Both the position numbers and the translations under genes were made by a program. The notes beneath the pieces were generated by a model. It saw only the letters and a list, made by a program, of their open reading frames with translations, searched no databases and was not told where the DNA came from. Positions 25,296-34,582 of a DNA stretch of 64,000 nt are shown here, piece after piece. This DNA is from Streptomyces liliifuscus (GTDB taxonomy: Bacteria > Actinomycetota > Actinomycetes > Streptomycetales > Streptomycetaceae), in the NCBI RefSeq assembly GCF_016598615.1, contig NZ_CP066831.1, positions 10,168,001 through 10,232,000 on the forward strand. Direction: 5' to 3'. Position 1 is the first letter of the stretch; the number at the start of each line of letters is the position of its first letter.

Positions 25296-26401
25296 CCGGA
25301 CGGGCGTCTGTCGGCCGTCGGGGTCTCGGCGCGGTGGCTGAACATCCATGCCATGCGGGGCTCGACGACGAACCGGAACAAGGAGCGGACCGGGCCCGAG
25401 CACAGCACCGTGATGAGCCCCACGGCGGCGGCCGTGACGACCAGTTCGCCGAGCGGGGTGCGTACCCATGCGTGGTCGTACCAGTCCCAGAAGCGGGAGG
25501 CCTTGATGACGAAGCCGTGCAGCAGATAGCCGTACATCGTCCCGGCGCCCAGAGCGGTGCACCACAGGTGCCGGCCCGGTACCCACGCCAGGAAGCAGCC
25601 GGTCAGGACCAGCGCGAGCAGGAACAGCGCCGGGGTCGTGAACAGCCCCGCCCAGGCCGGCGCACCCTGGCCCGTGACGCTGCCCCGGTGGTAGAACCAT
25701 CCGGCACTGAACCAGGGCGCCACCGCGTAAGCCGCGGCGAGCGCCACCGTGGCGACCGGCAGTGCGATCAGCCGTACGCGCCAGGTGCGCAGCCGCTCGA
25801 AGTGCTCGGCGCGCAGCGTCAGTCCGAGTACGAAGAACGGCAGGAAGCCCAGGATCCGCTGGATGGAGATGTCCCCGCCCAGGTCGGGTGAGACGGCGGC
25901 CAGCACGGCGAAACCCAGCGCGACCGGCACCGGGTGGCGCAGCGCCAGCCAGATCGGGGTCGTCAGCCGCCAGACGAACAGCGCGACCAGGAACCACATC
26001 ACGTACCAGGGATCCAGCAGGCTCAGCGGATAGCCCGGATCGTCCTGCGCCCAGCGGTAGAAGAGCGTGTAGGCGGTCTCGAAGACGAAGTACGGCACGA
26101 CGACGGTCGTCAGAAGCCGGCGCACCCGGCCCGGTGCCATGTCGAAACTCCGGGAGAAAAAGCCGGAGATGAGCGCGAACGCCGGCATGTGGAAGGCGTA
26201 CACCGTCAGATACGCCGCCGTCGCGGCTCTGCTGCCGTGGGTCAGCGGCTCCCACGCGTGACCGCAGGCCACCAGCACGATGGTGAGGTACTTCGCGTTG
26301 TCGAAATACGGGTCCCTGCGGGCGGACGCCGGCTTGGCCCGTTTTTCCGGCAGGCGTTCCCGCAGGGCTACGGGCGCGGGGGCCGGTAAATCTTGCGACA
26401 C
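25292..26401 (-). CDS. membrane acyltransferase (acyltransferase-3 / fucose 4-O-acetylase-like)
   Basis: A 369-aa protein with about ten hydrophobic helices. It starts with a basic leader, then DPYFDNAKYLTIVLVACGHAW, which carries the catalytic-type His of the acyltransferase-3 family. It would transfer acyl groups to cell-surface or secreted carbohydrates. Two GTG codons stand together at the start; the second (26401) has better spacing to GGAG. It lies next to the TetR gene in the same direction; whether it is part of that regulon is unknown. Confidence 0.8.
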   Translation of the reverse strand: MSQDLPAPAPVALRERLPEKRAKPASARRDPYFDNAKYLTIVLVACGHAWEPLTHGSRAATAAYLTVYAFHMPAFALISGFFSRSFDMAPGRVRRLLTTVVVPYFVFETAYTLFYRWAQDDPGYPLSLLDPWYVMWFLVALFVWRLTTPIWLALRHPVPVALGFAVLAAVSPDLGGDISIQRILGFLPFFVLGLTLRAEHFERLRTWRVRLIALPVATVALAAAYAVAPWFSAGWFYHRGSVTGQGAPAWAGLFTTPALFLLALVLTGCFLAWVPGRHLWCTALGAGTMYGYLLHGFVIKASRFWDWYDHAWVRTPLGELVVTAAAVGLITVLCSGPVRSLFRFVVEPRMAWMFSHRAETPTADRRPSG

Positions 26402-26461
26402 CACATCTCCTGGCCTCGGGGCGGGGAACCGATCCGTCCCGCCTGCCCCCTCTCGTACGGC

Positions 26462-27100
26462 TCAGTCGTCGCGTACGTTCGCTCCCCGCGCGGACAGTCG
26501 TTCGAAAGCGGCCTCCATGGCGCCCGGCAGCCGGTCCGGCTCGGCGTCCGTCAGGGCGACGGCGGCCTCGTAGCAGGCCTGGCAGACGGCGGCGGCGAGC
26601 ACGGCCGTCTCCCGGTCGGCCCCGTGGCGCTCCAGCACCTTGATCGCCGCGTACGCGTACGCGCGCTGCTTCAGCAGGCTGCGGGCGAGCAGCGCGGGAT
26701 CCCCGTTGATCAGCCGCTCGCGGTCGGCCAGCCATCTGGTGTGCTCGGCGATGCTGCCCAGCAGTCCCCTCAGGCCCGCGCGGCCCGCGTCCAGGGCGCG
26801 GTCGAGCGAGGCGCCGATCGGGGCGAGGGCGGCGGCAGTGTCGTCCAGGGCCGAGACGAGGGCCTCGCGGTGCTGGTCCTCGTCCGCGAAGAGCACTTCC
26901 TGCTTGTCGGTGAAGTAGCGGAAGAAGGTCGTCCGGCCGACTTCGGCGCGGCGGGCGATGTCGGTGACCGTGACCGCCTCGAAGCCGTGCTCGACGAAGA
27001 GCTCCATGGCCGCGTCGATCAGGGCTCCACGGGTCCGTAGCCGCTTGCGCTCCCGGAGAGGGATCTCGTCGTCGCTGCTCAGCGGCTTGCCGTTGTCCAT
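26462..27100 (-). CDS. TetR-family repressor
   Basis: A 212-aa regulator. The N-terminal TetR HTH is complete: ALIDAAMELFVEHGFEAVTV, then DIARRAEVGRTTFFRYFTDK. The C-terminal ligand domain is typical and not informative. It is divergent from the SDR gene, with two operator-like repeats between them, which indicates that it controls the SDR gene and itself. The ligand is unknown. Confidence 0.88.
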   Translation of the reverse strand: MDNGKPLSSDDEIPLRERKRLRTRGALIDAAMELFVEHGFEAVTVTDIARRAEVGRTTFFRYFTDKQEVLFADEDQHREALVSALDDTAAALAPIGASLDRALDAGRAGLRGLLGSIAEHTRWLADRERLINGDPALLARSLLKQRAYAYAAIKVLERHGADRETAVLAAAVCQACYEAAVALTDAEPDRLPGAMEAAFERLSARGANVRDD

Positions 27101-27140
27101 GGGGCCAGGATATCGGGCCGCGGGGTACCCGATCCATAAT

Positions 27141-27170
27141 GGTATCGAGTACCGTTTGGTATCGAGAACC
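27141..27170. promoter_or_regulatory. paired operators for the TetR regulator
   Basis: GGTATCGAGTACC (27141-27153) and GGTATCGAGAACC (27158-27170) are 13-bp near-repeats, 17 bp apart start to start. Each has inverted ends (GGTA/TACC, GGT/ACC). They lie in the short divergent region between the TetR gene and the SDR gene. Confidence 0.65.
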
Positions 27171-27242
27171 TATTTCCCTCCGCGGGGGATCCGTTCTCCG
27201 TCTTCGCGTGCCTCACCTCCTCTCCCACGGCCGGAGCAAGCC

Positions 27243-28196
27243 ATGTCTGTCATCCCTTCTCCCGGAACCGTCCTCCTCACCGGCGCGGGCCGCGGTCTCG
27301 GGCGCGCCACCGCCCTGACGCTCCTGCGTGACCGTCCCGACCTGCATCTCCTCGTCGCCGTCCGCTCGGATCCGGACGGACTCGCGGCGCGGCTGGCCGC
27401 CGAGACCGGCTCATCGCGGGTGCACGGCGTCCTCTGTGACCTCGGCTCACTCGACTCCGTACGCCAAGCGACGGACTCCATAAGGGAGTTGCTCGACTCC
27501 GGGGACCTCCCGCCGCTGCGTGCCGTGGTGGCGAACGCGGGCACGCAGGCCGTCACCGCCACGGACCGGACTGCCGACGGCTTCGAAGTCACCTTCGGCA
27601 CCAACGTTCTGGGGCACCATCTGCTGATCCGACGGCTTCAGGACCGGCTGACGGTGCCGGGGCGCATCGTCCTCGTCGGCAGCGGCACGCACTTCGGGGA
27701 CTTCCGGCACACCTGGGGGCTGACTCCGCCGCCGCGCACGGCCCCGGTCGCCGAACTGGCGCTGCCCTGGACGACCCCGGACGCCGACACCGTCAAGGCG
27801 GGCCGGTCCGCGTACGCGGCGAGCAAGCTGGCCACCGTGCACCTCGCCCACGAGCTGGACCGCCGCACCCCCGAGGGCATCGGCGTCTACACCTTCGACC
27901 CCGGTCTGATGCCGGGCACCGGCCTCGCCCGCGAGGCGGGACCGCTGGACCGCCTCGCCTGGAACAGCCTGCTGCACCTCACCCGGGTCCACCCCAGCTC
28001 GACCAACCCGCGCGCGTCCGGCCGCAAACTCGCCCAGGCGGCCGTCGGCGTGCCGGTCGCCCCGTCCGGGAGCTATCTCGACCGCGGGCGTCCCGTCCGG
28101 TCCTCGCCCGCGTCGTACGACCCCGCCCGTGAGACCGAGCTCTGGGAGGAGCTGGAACGGCTGGTCGCCGCCAAGGGGGCCTATCCCTCCGCGTGA
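27243..28196 (+). CDS. short-chain dehydrogenase/reductase (SDR)
   Basis: A 317-aa oxidoreductase of retinol-dehydrogenase-like SDR type. NAD(P)-binding motif: VLLTGAGRGLGRATAL (TGxxxGxG). VVANAG corresponds to NNAG. The catalytic Tyr and Lys are in YAASK. It has a C-terminal extension typical of the protochlorophyllide/WW-domain-like SDR group. The substrate is unknown; regulation by the divergent TetR protein suggests a xenobiotic or small signal. The end overlaps the convergent deaminase gene by 16 bp. Confidence 0.86.
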   Translation: MSVIPSPGTVLLTGAGRGLGRATALTLLRDRPDLHLLVAVRSDPDGLAARLAAETGSSRVHGVLCDLGSLDSVRQATDSIRELLDSGDLPPLRAVVANAGTQAVTATDRTADGFEVTFGTNVLGHHLLIRRLQDRLTVPGRIVLVGSGTHFGDFRHTWGLTPPPRTAPVAELALPWTTPDADTVKAGRSAYAASKLATVHLAHELDRRTPEGIGVYTFDPGLMPGTGLAREAGPLDRLAWNSLLHLTRVHPSSTNPRASGRKLAQAAVGVPVAPSGSYLDRGRPVRSSPASYDPARETELWEELERLVAAKGAYPSA

Positions 28197-28663
28197 TGGA
28201 ACCGCCGGTGCAGGGCCCGCACCTCGTCGGCGAGTTCCGGGACCGGCCCCTCGACGAGCACGCCGGGTGCCACCTCCCGGATCGGCAGCGGACGGACCGG
28301 GGCAGCGGCGACGCCCAACTCTCCCAGCCAGGAGGACAGTTGCTCGGACGACGCCACGTACACGATGCGGCCGAGGCCCACCCAGGCGTGCGCCGCCGCG
28401 CACATCGGGCAGTGTTCGCCGGAGGTGTAGACGGTCGCGGCGGCCCTCTCTTCCGGCGTCAGATGCGCCGCGGACCAGCGGGCCAGTTCGAATTCCGGGT
28501 GGCGGGTGCGGTCACCGGAGGCCACCCGGTTGTGGTCCTCGGCCAGGACCGTGCCGTCCGCGCCCACGAGGACCGACCCGAACGGCTCGTCACCGGAGTC
28601 CAGGGCCTCGGTCGCGAGCTCCAGACAGCGGCGCAGATGCTTCAGCTCGGCTTCACTCACCAT
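28181..28663 (-). CDS. nucleoside/guanine deaminase-like zinc protein
   Basis: A 160-aa cytidine-deaminase-superfamily enzyme. Zinc site: RHPEFELA supplies His and the catalytic Glu (HxE), and EHCPMCAAAH supplies the two Cys (CxxC). The usual HAE is HPE here, a known variation in this group. The family deaminates guanine, cytosine or adenosine bases; the exact one is not clear. The ATG at 28663 overlaps the end of the upstream MFS gene by 11 bp, so the two are probably co-transcribed. Confidence 0.83.
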   Translation of the reverse strand: MVSEAELKHLRRCLELATEALDSGDEPFGSVLVGADGTVLAEDHNRVASGDRTRHPEFELARWSAAHLTPEERAAATVYTSGEHCPMCAAAHAWVGLGRIVYVASSEQLSSWLGELGVAAAPVRPLPIREVAPGVLVEGPVPELADEVRALHRRFHHAEG

Positions 28664-29960
28664 GCCGTACCAGCCCTCCTGTTGACCTTGGACCGACCGT
28701 ACTCAACTCCGTACCGCGCCGCGAGGGAAAGGCGTGCCCGCGCCCGGCTGCCACGATCGCGAGCGTGACCGTGACCAGCAGGAACGTCGTCCAGGGGAGG
28801 GCGTCGGCGCCCGAGCTCTCCAGGATCAGACCGCCCGTGAGGGAACCGGCCGCGATGCCCGCGTTGTAGACCGTGGCCTGCAGCGAGGTGGCCACATCGG
28901 CGTTCGCGGGACCCGAGGCGTCGACGAGCGCGGTCTGGATGAGCGTCGGCGCGCCGCCGAACGCCATGCCCCACAGGGCGACCGCGACCAGGAGCACCGG
29001 TTCATGACCGGCGTACGTGCCCAGCGCGAGCATCGCGGACGCCAGCAGGGCGAGCGCACCGAGCAGGGTCCGGCGCGGATGCCGGTCGATCAGCAGCCCG
29101 GTGAGCCAGATCCCGACGACGGTCGCGAGACCGAACACCAGCAGCACCAGCCCCGTACGGCCGAAACCCGAGTGCTCCGAGAACGGTGCCACGTACGTGT
29201 ACATCACCTGATGGCCGACGAGCAGCGTCAGTGTGACGGACAGAACCGTGCCGATGCCGGGCAGCGCGGCGACGCGGGGCAACGGCACGCGCTCGCCCCG
29301 CGCCTCACCGGGAAGGCCCGGCACCCGGCGTCGTATCCACACCACGAGCAGCACCGCCAGCAGTGCCGGGACGGCGAAGGCCGCTCGCCAGCCGAGTGCG
29401 TCGGCCAGCGCCGTGCCCGCGGGGAGCCCCAGGGAGAGCGCGAGCGTGATGCCGGCAAGCACGATCGCGATGGCCCGGCCGCGTCGCTCGGCGGGCACCA
29501 TCCGGGCCGCGTACCCGACGAGCATCGCCCACAGCGTCCCGCCCATCGCCCCGGCCACGAGCCGCGCCGCGAACGTCAGCCCGTAGGACGACGACAGCGC
29601 CGTGACGGCGTTGGCGGCCGCGAAACCGAGCAGCGCGCCGATGAGCACCAGCCGCCGCGGCAGTCCGCGCAGCACGGCGGTGAGCGGGATCGCGGCGAGG
29701 AACGACGCGACCGCGTAGCCCGTCACCAGGAAGCCCACCCGCGCCTCGGAGACCCCGAGGTCCGGTGCCATCCGCGGCAGCAGACCCGCCGGAAGGAGCT
29801 CCGTCAGTACGGCGGTGAAGGCGGCCGTGGACAGGGCGAGGAGCCCCGAGAGGGGCAGACCGGGCCCAGCGGGCGTGGGCGTGGGCTTGGATGTGGGTTC
29901 GGGCTTGGACGGGGGCGTGCCGGGCCCTTCGGTGATCGGTGCGGTCGTCATACGGCCCAT
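28653..29960 (-). CDS. MFS drug/sugar efflux transporter (AraJ-like)
   Basis: A 435-aa membrane protein with 12 predicted helices. A Pro/Thr-rich cytoplasmic N-terminus of about 35 residues precedes the first helix. DHA1-type features are PDLGVSEARVGFLVTGYAVA after helix 1 and the WRAAFAVPALLAV region. The family exports drugs or sugars by proton antiport. The substrate is unknown. An alternative ATG is at 29951. It overlaps the downstream deaminase gene. Confidence 0.83.
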   Translation of the reverse strand: MGRMTTAPITEGPGTPPSKPEPTSKPTPTPAGPGLPLSGLLALSTAAFTAVLTELLPAGLLPRMAPDLGVSEARVGFLVTGYAVASFLAAIPLTAVLRGLPRRLVLIGALLGFAAANAVTALSSSYGLTFAARLVAGAMGGTLWAMLVGYAARMVPAERRGRAIAIVLAGITLALSLGLPAGTALADALGWRAAFAVPALLAVLLVVWIRRRVPGLPGEARGERVPLPRVAALPGIGTVLSVTLTLLVGHQVMYTYVAPFSEHSGFGRTGLVLLVFGLATVVGIWLTGLLIDRHPRRTLLGALALLASAMLALGTYAGHEPVLLVAVALWGMAFGGAPTLIQTALVDASGPANADVATSLQATVYNAGIAAGSLTGGLILESSGADALPWTTFLLVTVTLAIVAAGRGHAFPSRRGTELSTVGPRSTGGLVRHGE

Positions 29961-30156
29961 GGTGAAACGTTCACATCAGTGTGAGGGCAAGCCCGCCGTC
30001 TTCGGGGACGGGCGGCCGAGGCCGACTCCGTCGCGAGGCTCCCGGGACCCGTCGGCGGGCTACTCCCGGGGAGGTAGGGGCGACAGCTCCACGCGTACGA
30101 CGACACGGCAGGAGCGCCTTCCGAGGATGGTGACAACCATCTGGAAGGAGCCTTCC

Positions 30157-31635
30157 GTGCGCTCTGCCCCGCCCTCTCGCCTGCGTTCCCTGACCGTGCT
30201 CACGGCTGTCCTGTTACCGGCGCTGGCACTGTCCGGCACCTCGGCCGGTGCGACGCCCGACGGCCAAGGACACAAACCCGTGCGGCTGTCCGGAGCCAGT
30301 CCGTTCGCCGGCTGCGCCCCCGGAGCGCTCGACGGCAAGATGGCCGACGGCGCCATCGAGCCGCAGCTCGCCGCCGACCCGGGCGACCCCCGTCGTATCG
30401 CGGCGGTGTGGCCGCAGGACCGTCAGCGCGGCGTGGTGCTGGCCGTCACGCGGGACGGCGGAACGTCCTGGAAACGCACCGTCGTTCCACACCTGACCCG
30501 GTGCTCGGGAGGCCGCTACGACTACGTCGACGAACCCGCCGTGACGTTCACCGCGGACGGCGCGCTGCTGGTCACCGGCGGTCTCGCCATGGCCGACGGC
30601 TCCGCGAGCGCGAGCTTGTCGATACGTTCCGACGACGGCGGCCGGACCTGGACACGCCCCGCGGTGATCATCGAGGAGACCGATCCGGCGAGGGGCGGAG
30701 TCGCCTCTGGCCCGGCGGTCGTGGACCCGCGCGATCCGAACGTGCTGTACGTCGTCACCCCGCGCTTCCCGGCCGCCGAGCGGACCCGCAACGACGCCTG
30801 GATCAGCCGCAGTACGGACGGCGGTCGCAGCTGGCAGCCGCCCACCCTGGTCGTGGACGCCGGCGACAGGCACCTCGTCTCCGGCCATCGGCTGACCGTG
30901 CTCGACGACGGCACGCTGGTGGACGTCCACACTCTGGTCCGCTTCGGCGAGGGTCCGATCACCGGTCGGCTCACCCTCCAGGCCGTACGGTCCACCGACG
31001 GCGGCCGGACCTGGTCCGCGCCCGTGAAGGTGGCCGACCTGCGCACCAAGTTCCTGTTCCAGGACCCCGAGTCCGGTGAACAGGTCTCGCACACCACCAG
31101 CCTGCTCTCCGACACCGCCGTCGATCGCCGCACCGGGCGCATCCATGTGGCCTGGCAGGACTCGCGGTTCACCGACGGCGCCGTCGACTCCGTGGCCATG
31201 GCCGCCTCCGACGACGGTGGCCGCACCTGGTCCGCGCCGGTGAAGGTGAACCGCACGCCGACCGGCATCCCGCTGCCCAACCAGCATTCATTCACTGTCG
31301 CGTTGGCGGTCGGCGACGACGGCACGGTCGCCGTCTCCCACTCCGATTTCCGGCACAACGACACGGGTGCACCGCTACTGACGGACCGTTGGCTGGCGCG
31401 CTGCCGTCCGCAACCCGCCGACTGCACGAGCGATGCGGCGACCTGGCGGGAGACTCGGCTGACCCCGAGGTCGTACGACATGCGCCGGGCGCCGCGGATT
31501 CCCGACGAGGCCAGTCCGCGCGGCTACTTCCTGGGCGAACGCATGGGGTTGGTCGCCAACGGGCGCGGGTTCAGCGCGGCGTGGGCCGTACCGGACGCCC
31601 CGGGCAGGGCTGCCGTGCACGCCTCGACGTCTTGA
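30157..31635 (+). CDS. secreted sialidase-fold (exo-alpha-sialidase-like) beta-propeller protein
   Basis: A 492-aa exported protein. The signal peptide is LRSLTVLTAVLLPALALSG... ending at GTSAGA. At least four Asp-box repeats (SDDGGRTW, STDGGRSW, STDGGRTW, SDDGGRTW) plus TRDGGTSW mark a six-bladed sialidase-type propeller. A canonical arginine triad is not clearly visible, so true sialidase activity is uncertain. GTG 30157 is chosen because AAGGAG is six bases upstream and a clean signal peptide follows; an ATG ten codons earlier is the alternative. Confidence 0.78.
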   Translation: MRSAPPSRLRSLTVLTAVLLPALALSGTSAGATPDGQGHKPVRLSGASPFAGCAPGALDGKMADGAIEPQLAADPGDPRRIAAVWPQDRQRGVVLAVTRDGGTSWKRTVVPHLTRCSGGRYDYVDEPAVTFTADGALLVTGGLAMADGSASASLSIRSDDGGRTWTRPAVIIEETDPARGGVASGPAVVDPRDPNVLYVVTPRFPAAERTRNDAWISRSTDGGRSWQPPTLVVDAGDRHLVSGHRLTVLDDGTLVDVHTLVRFGEGPITGRLTLQAVRSTDGGRTWSAPVKVADLRTKFLFQDPESGEQVSHTTSLLSDTAVDRRTGRIHVAWQDSRFTDGAVDSVAMAASDDGGRTWSAPVKVNRTPTGIPLPNQHSFTVALAVGDDGTVAVSHSDFRHNDTGAPLLTDRWLARCRPQPADCTSDAATWRETRLTPRSYDMRRAPRIPDEASPRGYFLGERMGLVANGRGFSAAWAVPDAPGRAAVHASTS

Positions 31636-31712
31636 CGGGAGTAACAGCCCTCTCTATCGTCACGACCGCTCATTCGTAAAGTGCCGCGAAACTTTCGGGC
31701 ATGCCTGCCTGT

Positions 31713-31750
31713 TCGAGGCCCGGCCTCCCTTGTCGGAGGCCGGGCCTCGA
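31713..31750. terminator. very strong hairpin terminator
   Basis: A 16-bp perfect stem (31713-31728 with 31735-31750) with a 6-nt loop, about 75 bp after the sialidase-like gene and before the SGNH hydrolase gene. Confidence 0.85.
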
Positions 31751-31801
31751 CGGCCCCCGGCAGGGGTGCCAACCCTTCCTCCGGACGACGAGGAGCCGCA
31801 C

Positions 31802-33154
31802 ATGGAACGCCTGACTGTTCGCAAGAGACTCGCCGCGTTACTCACCGGAGCCCTCCTGCTGGGAGCCGCTCTCACTTCCCCCGCCTCTGCCCAGGCGCCT
31901 GAACCAGTCACCTGGACCGGGACCTGGGGCACGGCTCCCACAACCGTCCCCAGGGCGGACACCACGGCCTTCCACGACCAGACGATCCGCCAGATCGTGC
32001 ACACCAGCATCGCCGGATCCGCCCTGCGCATCCGCCTCTCGAACGAGTTCGGCAAGCAGCCGCTGGAGATCGGCGAAGTGCACGTCGCCCGTCGCGCGCC
32101 AGGTACGGACGAGCCGACCATCGACCCCGCCACGGACCGCCGACTGACCTTCTCGGGCAAGTCCTCGGTCTCGATCCCCGCCGGGGCGCCCGCCCTCAGT
32201 GACCCCGTCACGCTTCGCGTGCCCGCGCGTTCCGATCTCGTCGTGAGCCTCCACCTCCCCGAGAGCACTCCGGGATCGACGGTCAACTCCTTCGCCGCGC
32301 AGCGCAGTTACACAGCGGCGGGCAATGTGACGGGCGAGACCAGGATCGAGCCCCAATCCGTCACGGAACGCTGGTACTTCCTGACCGGAGTGAGCGTCCG
32401 AGCCGCCCCCACAGGGCCTACGGCCGCGGGGTCTTCGGCCGCAGTGGCCAGGCCCACAGGGCCCTCCGGCACGGGCAAGGCGTCGGCCGCCGTCGCGCTC
32501 GGCGACTCCATCACGGCCGACACCACCCTCGGCACCAACCACCGCTGGACCGACTACCTCGCCCAGCGCCTCCAGGGCCCTGGCGGCCCCAGCCGTCCCG
32601 TCGGCGTCCTCAACAAGGGCATCAGCGGCAACCGCCTGCTCCATGACCCCAACCCGCCGGCCGGTCACCCAGCGGAGGCGTATGCCGCGTACTTCGGTGA
32701 GAGCGGACTCAAACGCTTCGACCGTGATGTGGCAGCCCAGCCAGGAGTCCGCCATGTCCTCGTCCTGCTCGGCGTGAACGACCTGGGCCACCCCGGAATC
32801 ATCGCCCCGCTCTCCGAGAAGGTGACCGGACAGGATCTGATCGACGGCCACCGGCAGCTCATCGCCCGCGCCCACGAGCGCGGACTGCGGATCTACGGAG
32901 CCACCATCACGCCGTTCAAGAACGACACGCTCGGCTTCTACACGCCCGAGAACGCGGAGGCGCGCCGGACCTTCAACGACTGGCTGCGCACGAGCGGCGA
33001 GTACGACGGTGTGATCGACTTCGACGCCGCGCTGCGGGACCCGGCCGATCCCGAGCGACTCCTCGCCGCCTACGACAGCGGCGACCACCTGCACACCAAC
33101 GACGCGGGCCGGGAGGCGATGGCGCGAGCGGTGCCGCTGCGCTTCTTCAAGTGA
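31802..33154 (+). CDS. secreted SGNH/GDSL hydrolase (lipase/esterase)
   Basis: A 450-aa exported esterase. The signal peptide covers residues 1-30 (LLTGALLLGAALTSPASA). A beta-rich domain (about 33-200) starts VTWTGTWGTAPTTVPRAD. An Ala/Pro-rich linker leads to the SGNH domain, with the nucleophile Ser236 in VALGDSITADT, the Gly/Asn blocks (NKGISGNRLL and LLGVNDLG), and the DxxH pair D428/H431 in GDHLHTND. It is likely to deacylate extracellular polysaccharides or lipids. Confidence 0.88.
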   Translation: MERLTVRKRLAALLTGALLLGAALTSPASAQAPEPVTWTGTWGTAPTTVPRADTTAFHDQTIRQIVHTSIAGSALRIRLSNEFGKQPLEIGEVHVARRAPGTDEPTIDPATDRRLTFSGKSSVSIPAGAPALSDPVTLRVPARSDLVVSLHLPESTPGSTVNSFAAQRSYTAAGNVTGETRIEPQSVTERWYFLTGVSVRAAPTGPTAAGSSAAVARPTGPSGTGKASAAVALGDSITADTTLGTNHRWTDYLAQRLQGPGGPSRPVGVLNKGISGNRLLHDPNPPAGHPAEAYAAYFGESGLKRFDRDVAAQPGVRHVLVLLGVNDLGHPGIIAPLSEKVTGQDLIDGHRQLIARAHERGLRIYGATITPFKNDTLGFYTPENAEARRTFNDWLRTSGEYDGVIDFDAALRDPADPERLLAAYDSGDHLHTNDAGREAMARAVPLRFFK

Positions 33155-33260
33155 CCACCGGCACCGGCAGCGCAGCGTGGCGTCCGAATCCCGCCAGCAT
33201 CCGTGATCGGGACACCCCAGTATGAGGAGTGGAACGAGAGCGGATGAAAGGGAGGCCACG

Positions 33261-33764
33261 ATGACCGCCTTTACGACGATCGACAGCCCGCTGGGCGAAC
33301 TGCTACTGGTCGGTGAAGAGACCCTGGACGGCGTCACGCTGACGTCCCTGTCCATGCCGGGGCAGCGCAACGCCCCTGCTGTGAGGCCCGGTCGGCGGCG
33401 CGACCCTGACCGCTTCGCGGACGTCGCCCGGCAGCTGACCTCCTATTTCGGCGGTGAACTCACCGAGTTCGACATCGAGTTCACCCCGAGCGGCACGGAC
33501 TTCCAGCAGCGCGTGTGGCATGCGCTGGAGGAAATCCCGTACGGCACGTCGACCACGTACGGCGCGCTCGCCGAGCGGCTCGGTGTGCCCCGGGAAAGGA
33601 TCCAGGCGCTGGGCGCGGCGATCGGAGCGAACCCCTTGCTGCTGGTGCGCCCCTGCCACCGGGTGATCGGCGCCGACGGCACCATGCGCGGTTACGCCGG
33701 CGGTGTGGAGCGCAAGGTCCGGCTCCTCACCCACGAGGGCGTCCTGCAGCCCACCCTCCTCTGA
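33261..33764 (+). CDS. ogt: methylated-DNA-[protein]-cysteine S-methyltransferase
   Basis: A 167-aa O6-alkylguanine repair protein. The acceptor motif LLVRPCHRVIG contains the reactive Cys, and the helix-turn-helix region FQQRVWHALEEIPYGTSTTY is typical. It removes alkyl groups from O6-guanine in a single-use reaction. AGGGAGG precedes ATG 33261. Directly downstream, 20 bp away, is a putative DNA-damage oxygenase, so the two look like an alkylation-repair unit. Confidence 0.93.
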   Translation: MTAFTTIDSPLGELLLVGEETLDGVTLTSLSMPGQRNAPAVRPGRRRDPDRFADVARQLTSYFGGELTEFDIEFTPSGTDFQQRVWHALEEIPYGTSTTYGALAERLGVPRERIQALGAAIGANPLLLVRPCHRVIGADGTMRGYAGGVERKVRLLTHEGVLQPTLL

Positions 33765-33784
33765 CCCCTGAGGCACCTCTCACC

Positions 33785-34504
33785 ATGAACCACACCACAC
33801 ACCCGGCGGCCCGGGTCGCGACGCAGGACTGGGCCGCCCTGGCCGACGAACTCGACGAGCACGGCAACGCGCTCACCGGACAGCTCCTCACCCCTGGGCA
33901 GTGCCACGAGATCGCCGCCCTGTACGACGAGGACGACCGGTTCCGCGCGACCATCGACATGGCCCGCCATCGCTTCGGCTCCGGCCAGTACCGCTACTTC
34001 ACGCATGAACTTCCGGATGTCGTACGGGAGTTGCGCGAGGCTTTCTATCCGCGGCTCCTGCCCGTCGCCCGCGACTGGGCCGAGAGGCTGGGCCACCCCG
34101 CGCCCTGGCCCGACACGTTGGGGGAGTGGGTGGAGCGGTGCCATGCCGCCGGACAGTCCAAGTCCGCCCAGATCCTGTTGCGTTACGGGCCGGGCGACTG
34201 GAACGCCCTGCACCGGGACGTGTTCGGCGACCTGCTCTTCCCGCTCCAGGTCGTGATCGGTCTCGACGCCCCGGGAGCCGATTTCACGGGCGGCGAGTTC
34301 ATCATGACCGAGCAGCGCCCGCGCGCCCAGTCCAGGGGATCGTCCACGACCCTGCCCCAGGGGCACGGCCTGATCTTCACCACCCGTGACCGGCCGGTGG
34401 CCTCCAGTCGGGGCTGGTCCACCGGGCCCATGCGGCACGGGGTGAGCACGGTCCGCTCCGGGCGGCGACGCACGCTGGGGCTGGTCTTCCACGAGGCCAA
34501 ATGA
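33785..34504 (+). CDS. 2OG-Fe(II) oxygenase for damaged DNA (Oxygenase-NA family)
   Basis: A 239-aa dioxygenase. The iron-binding HxD lies in WNALHRDVFGDLLFPLQ and the distal His in MRHGVSTVRSG, followed by RRRTLGLVF with the 2-oxoglutarate Arg. The order and wording match the family described as oxygenases acting on alkylated nucleic acids (AlkB-related chemistry). It would oxidise N-alkyl groups that Ogt cannot remove. ATG 33785 lies 20 bp after the ogt stop. Confidence 0.83.
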   Translation: MNHTTHPAARVATQDWAALADELDEHGNALTGQLLTPGQCHEIAALYDEDDRFRATIDMARHRFGSGQYRYFTHELPDVVRELREAFYPRLLPVARDWAERLGHPAPWPDTLGEWVERCHAAGQSKSAQILLRYGPGDWNALHRDVFGDLLFPLQVVIGLDAPGADFTGGEFIMTEQRPRAQSRGSSTTLPQGHGLIFTTRDRPVASSRGWSTGPMRHGVSTVRSGRRRTLGLVFHEAK

Positions 34505-34582
34505 TCACCCGGTCGGCGGCCGGGACACCCACTCGCCCGAAACTCCGTTGCCCGCCCGTCCCACGGATGCTGGAGTGGCGTA

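Noticed and set aside
24258..27137. The long minus-strand open frame that continues upstream of the GNAT gene to 27137
   Set aside because: It crosses the opposite-strand GNAT gene and the acyltransferase and TetR genes in another frame; only its last 174 codons have family character.
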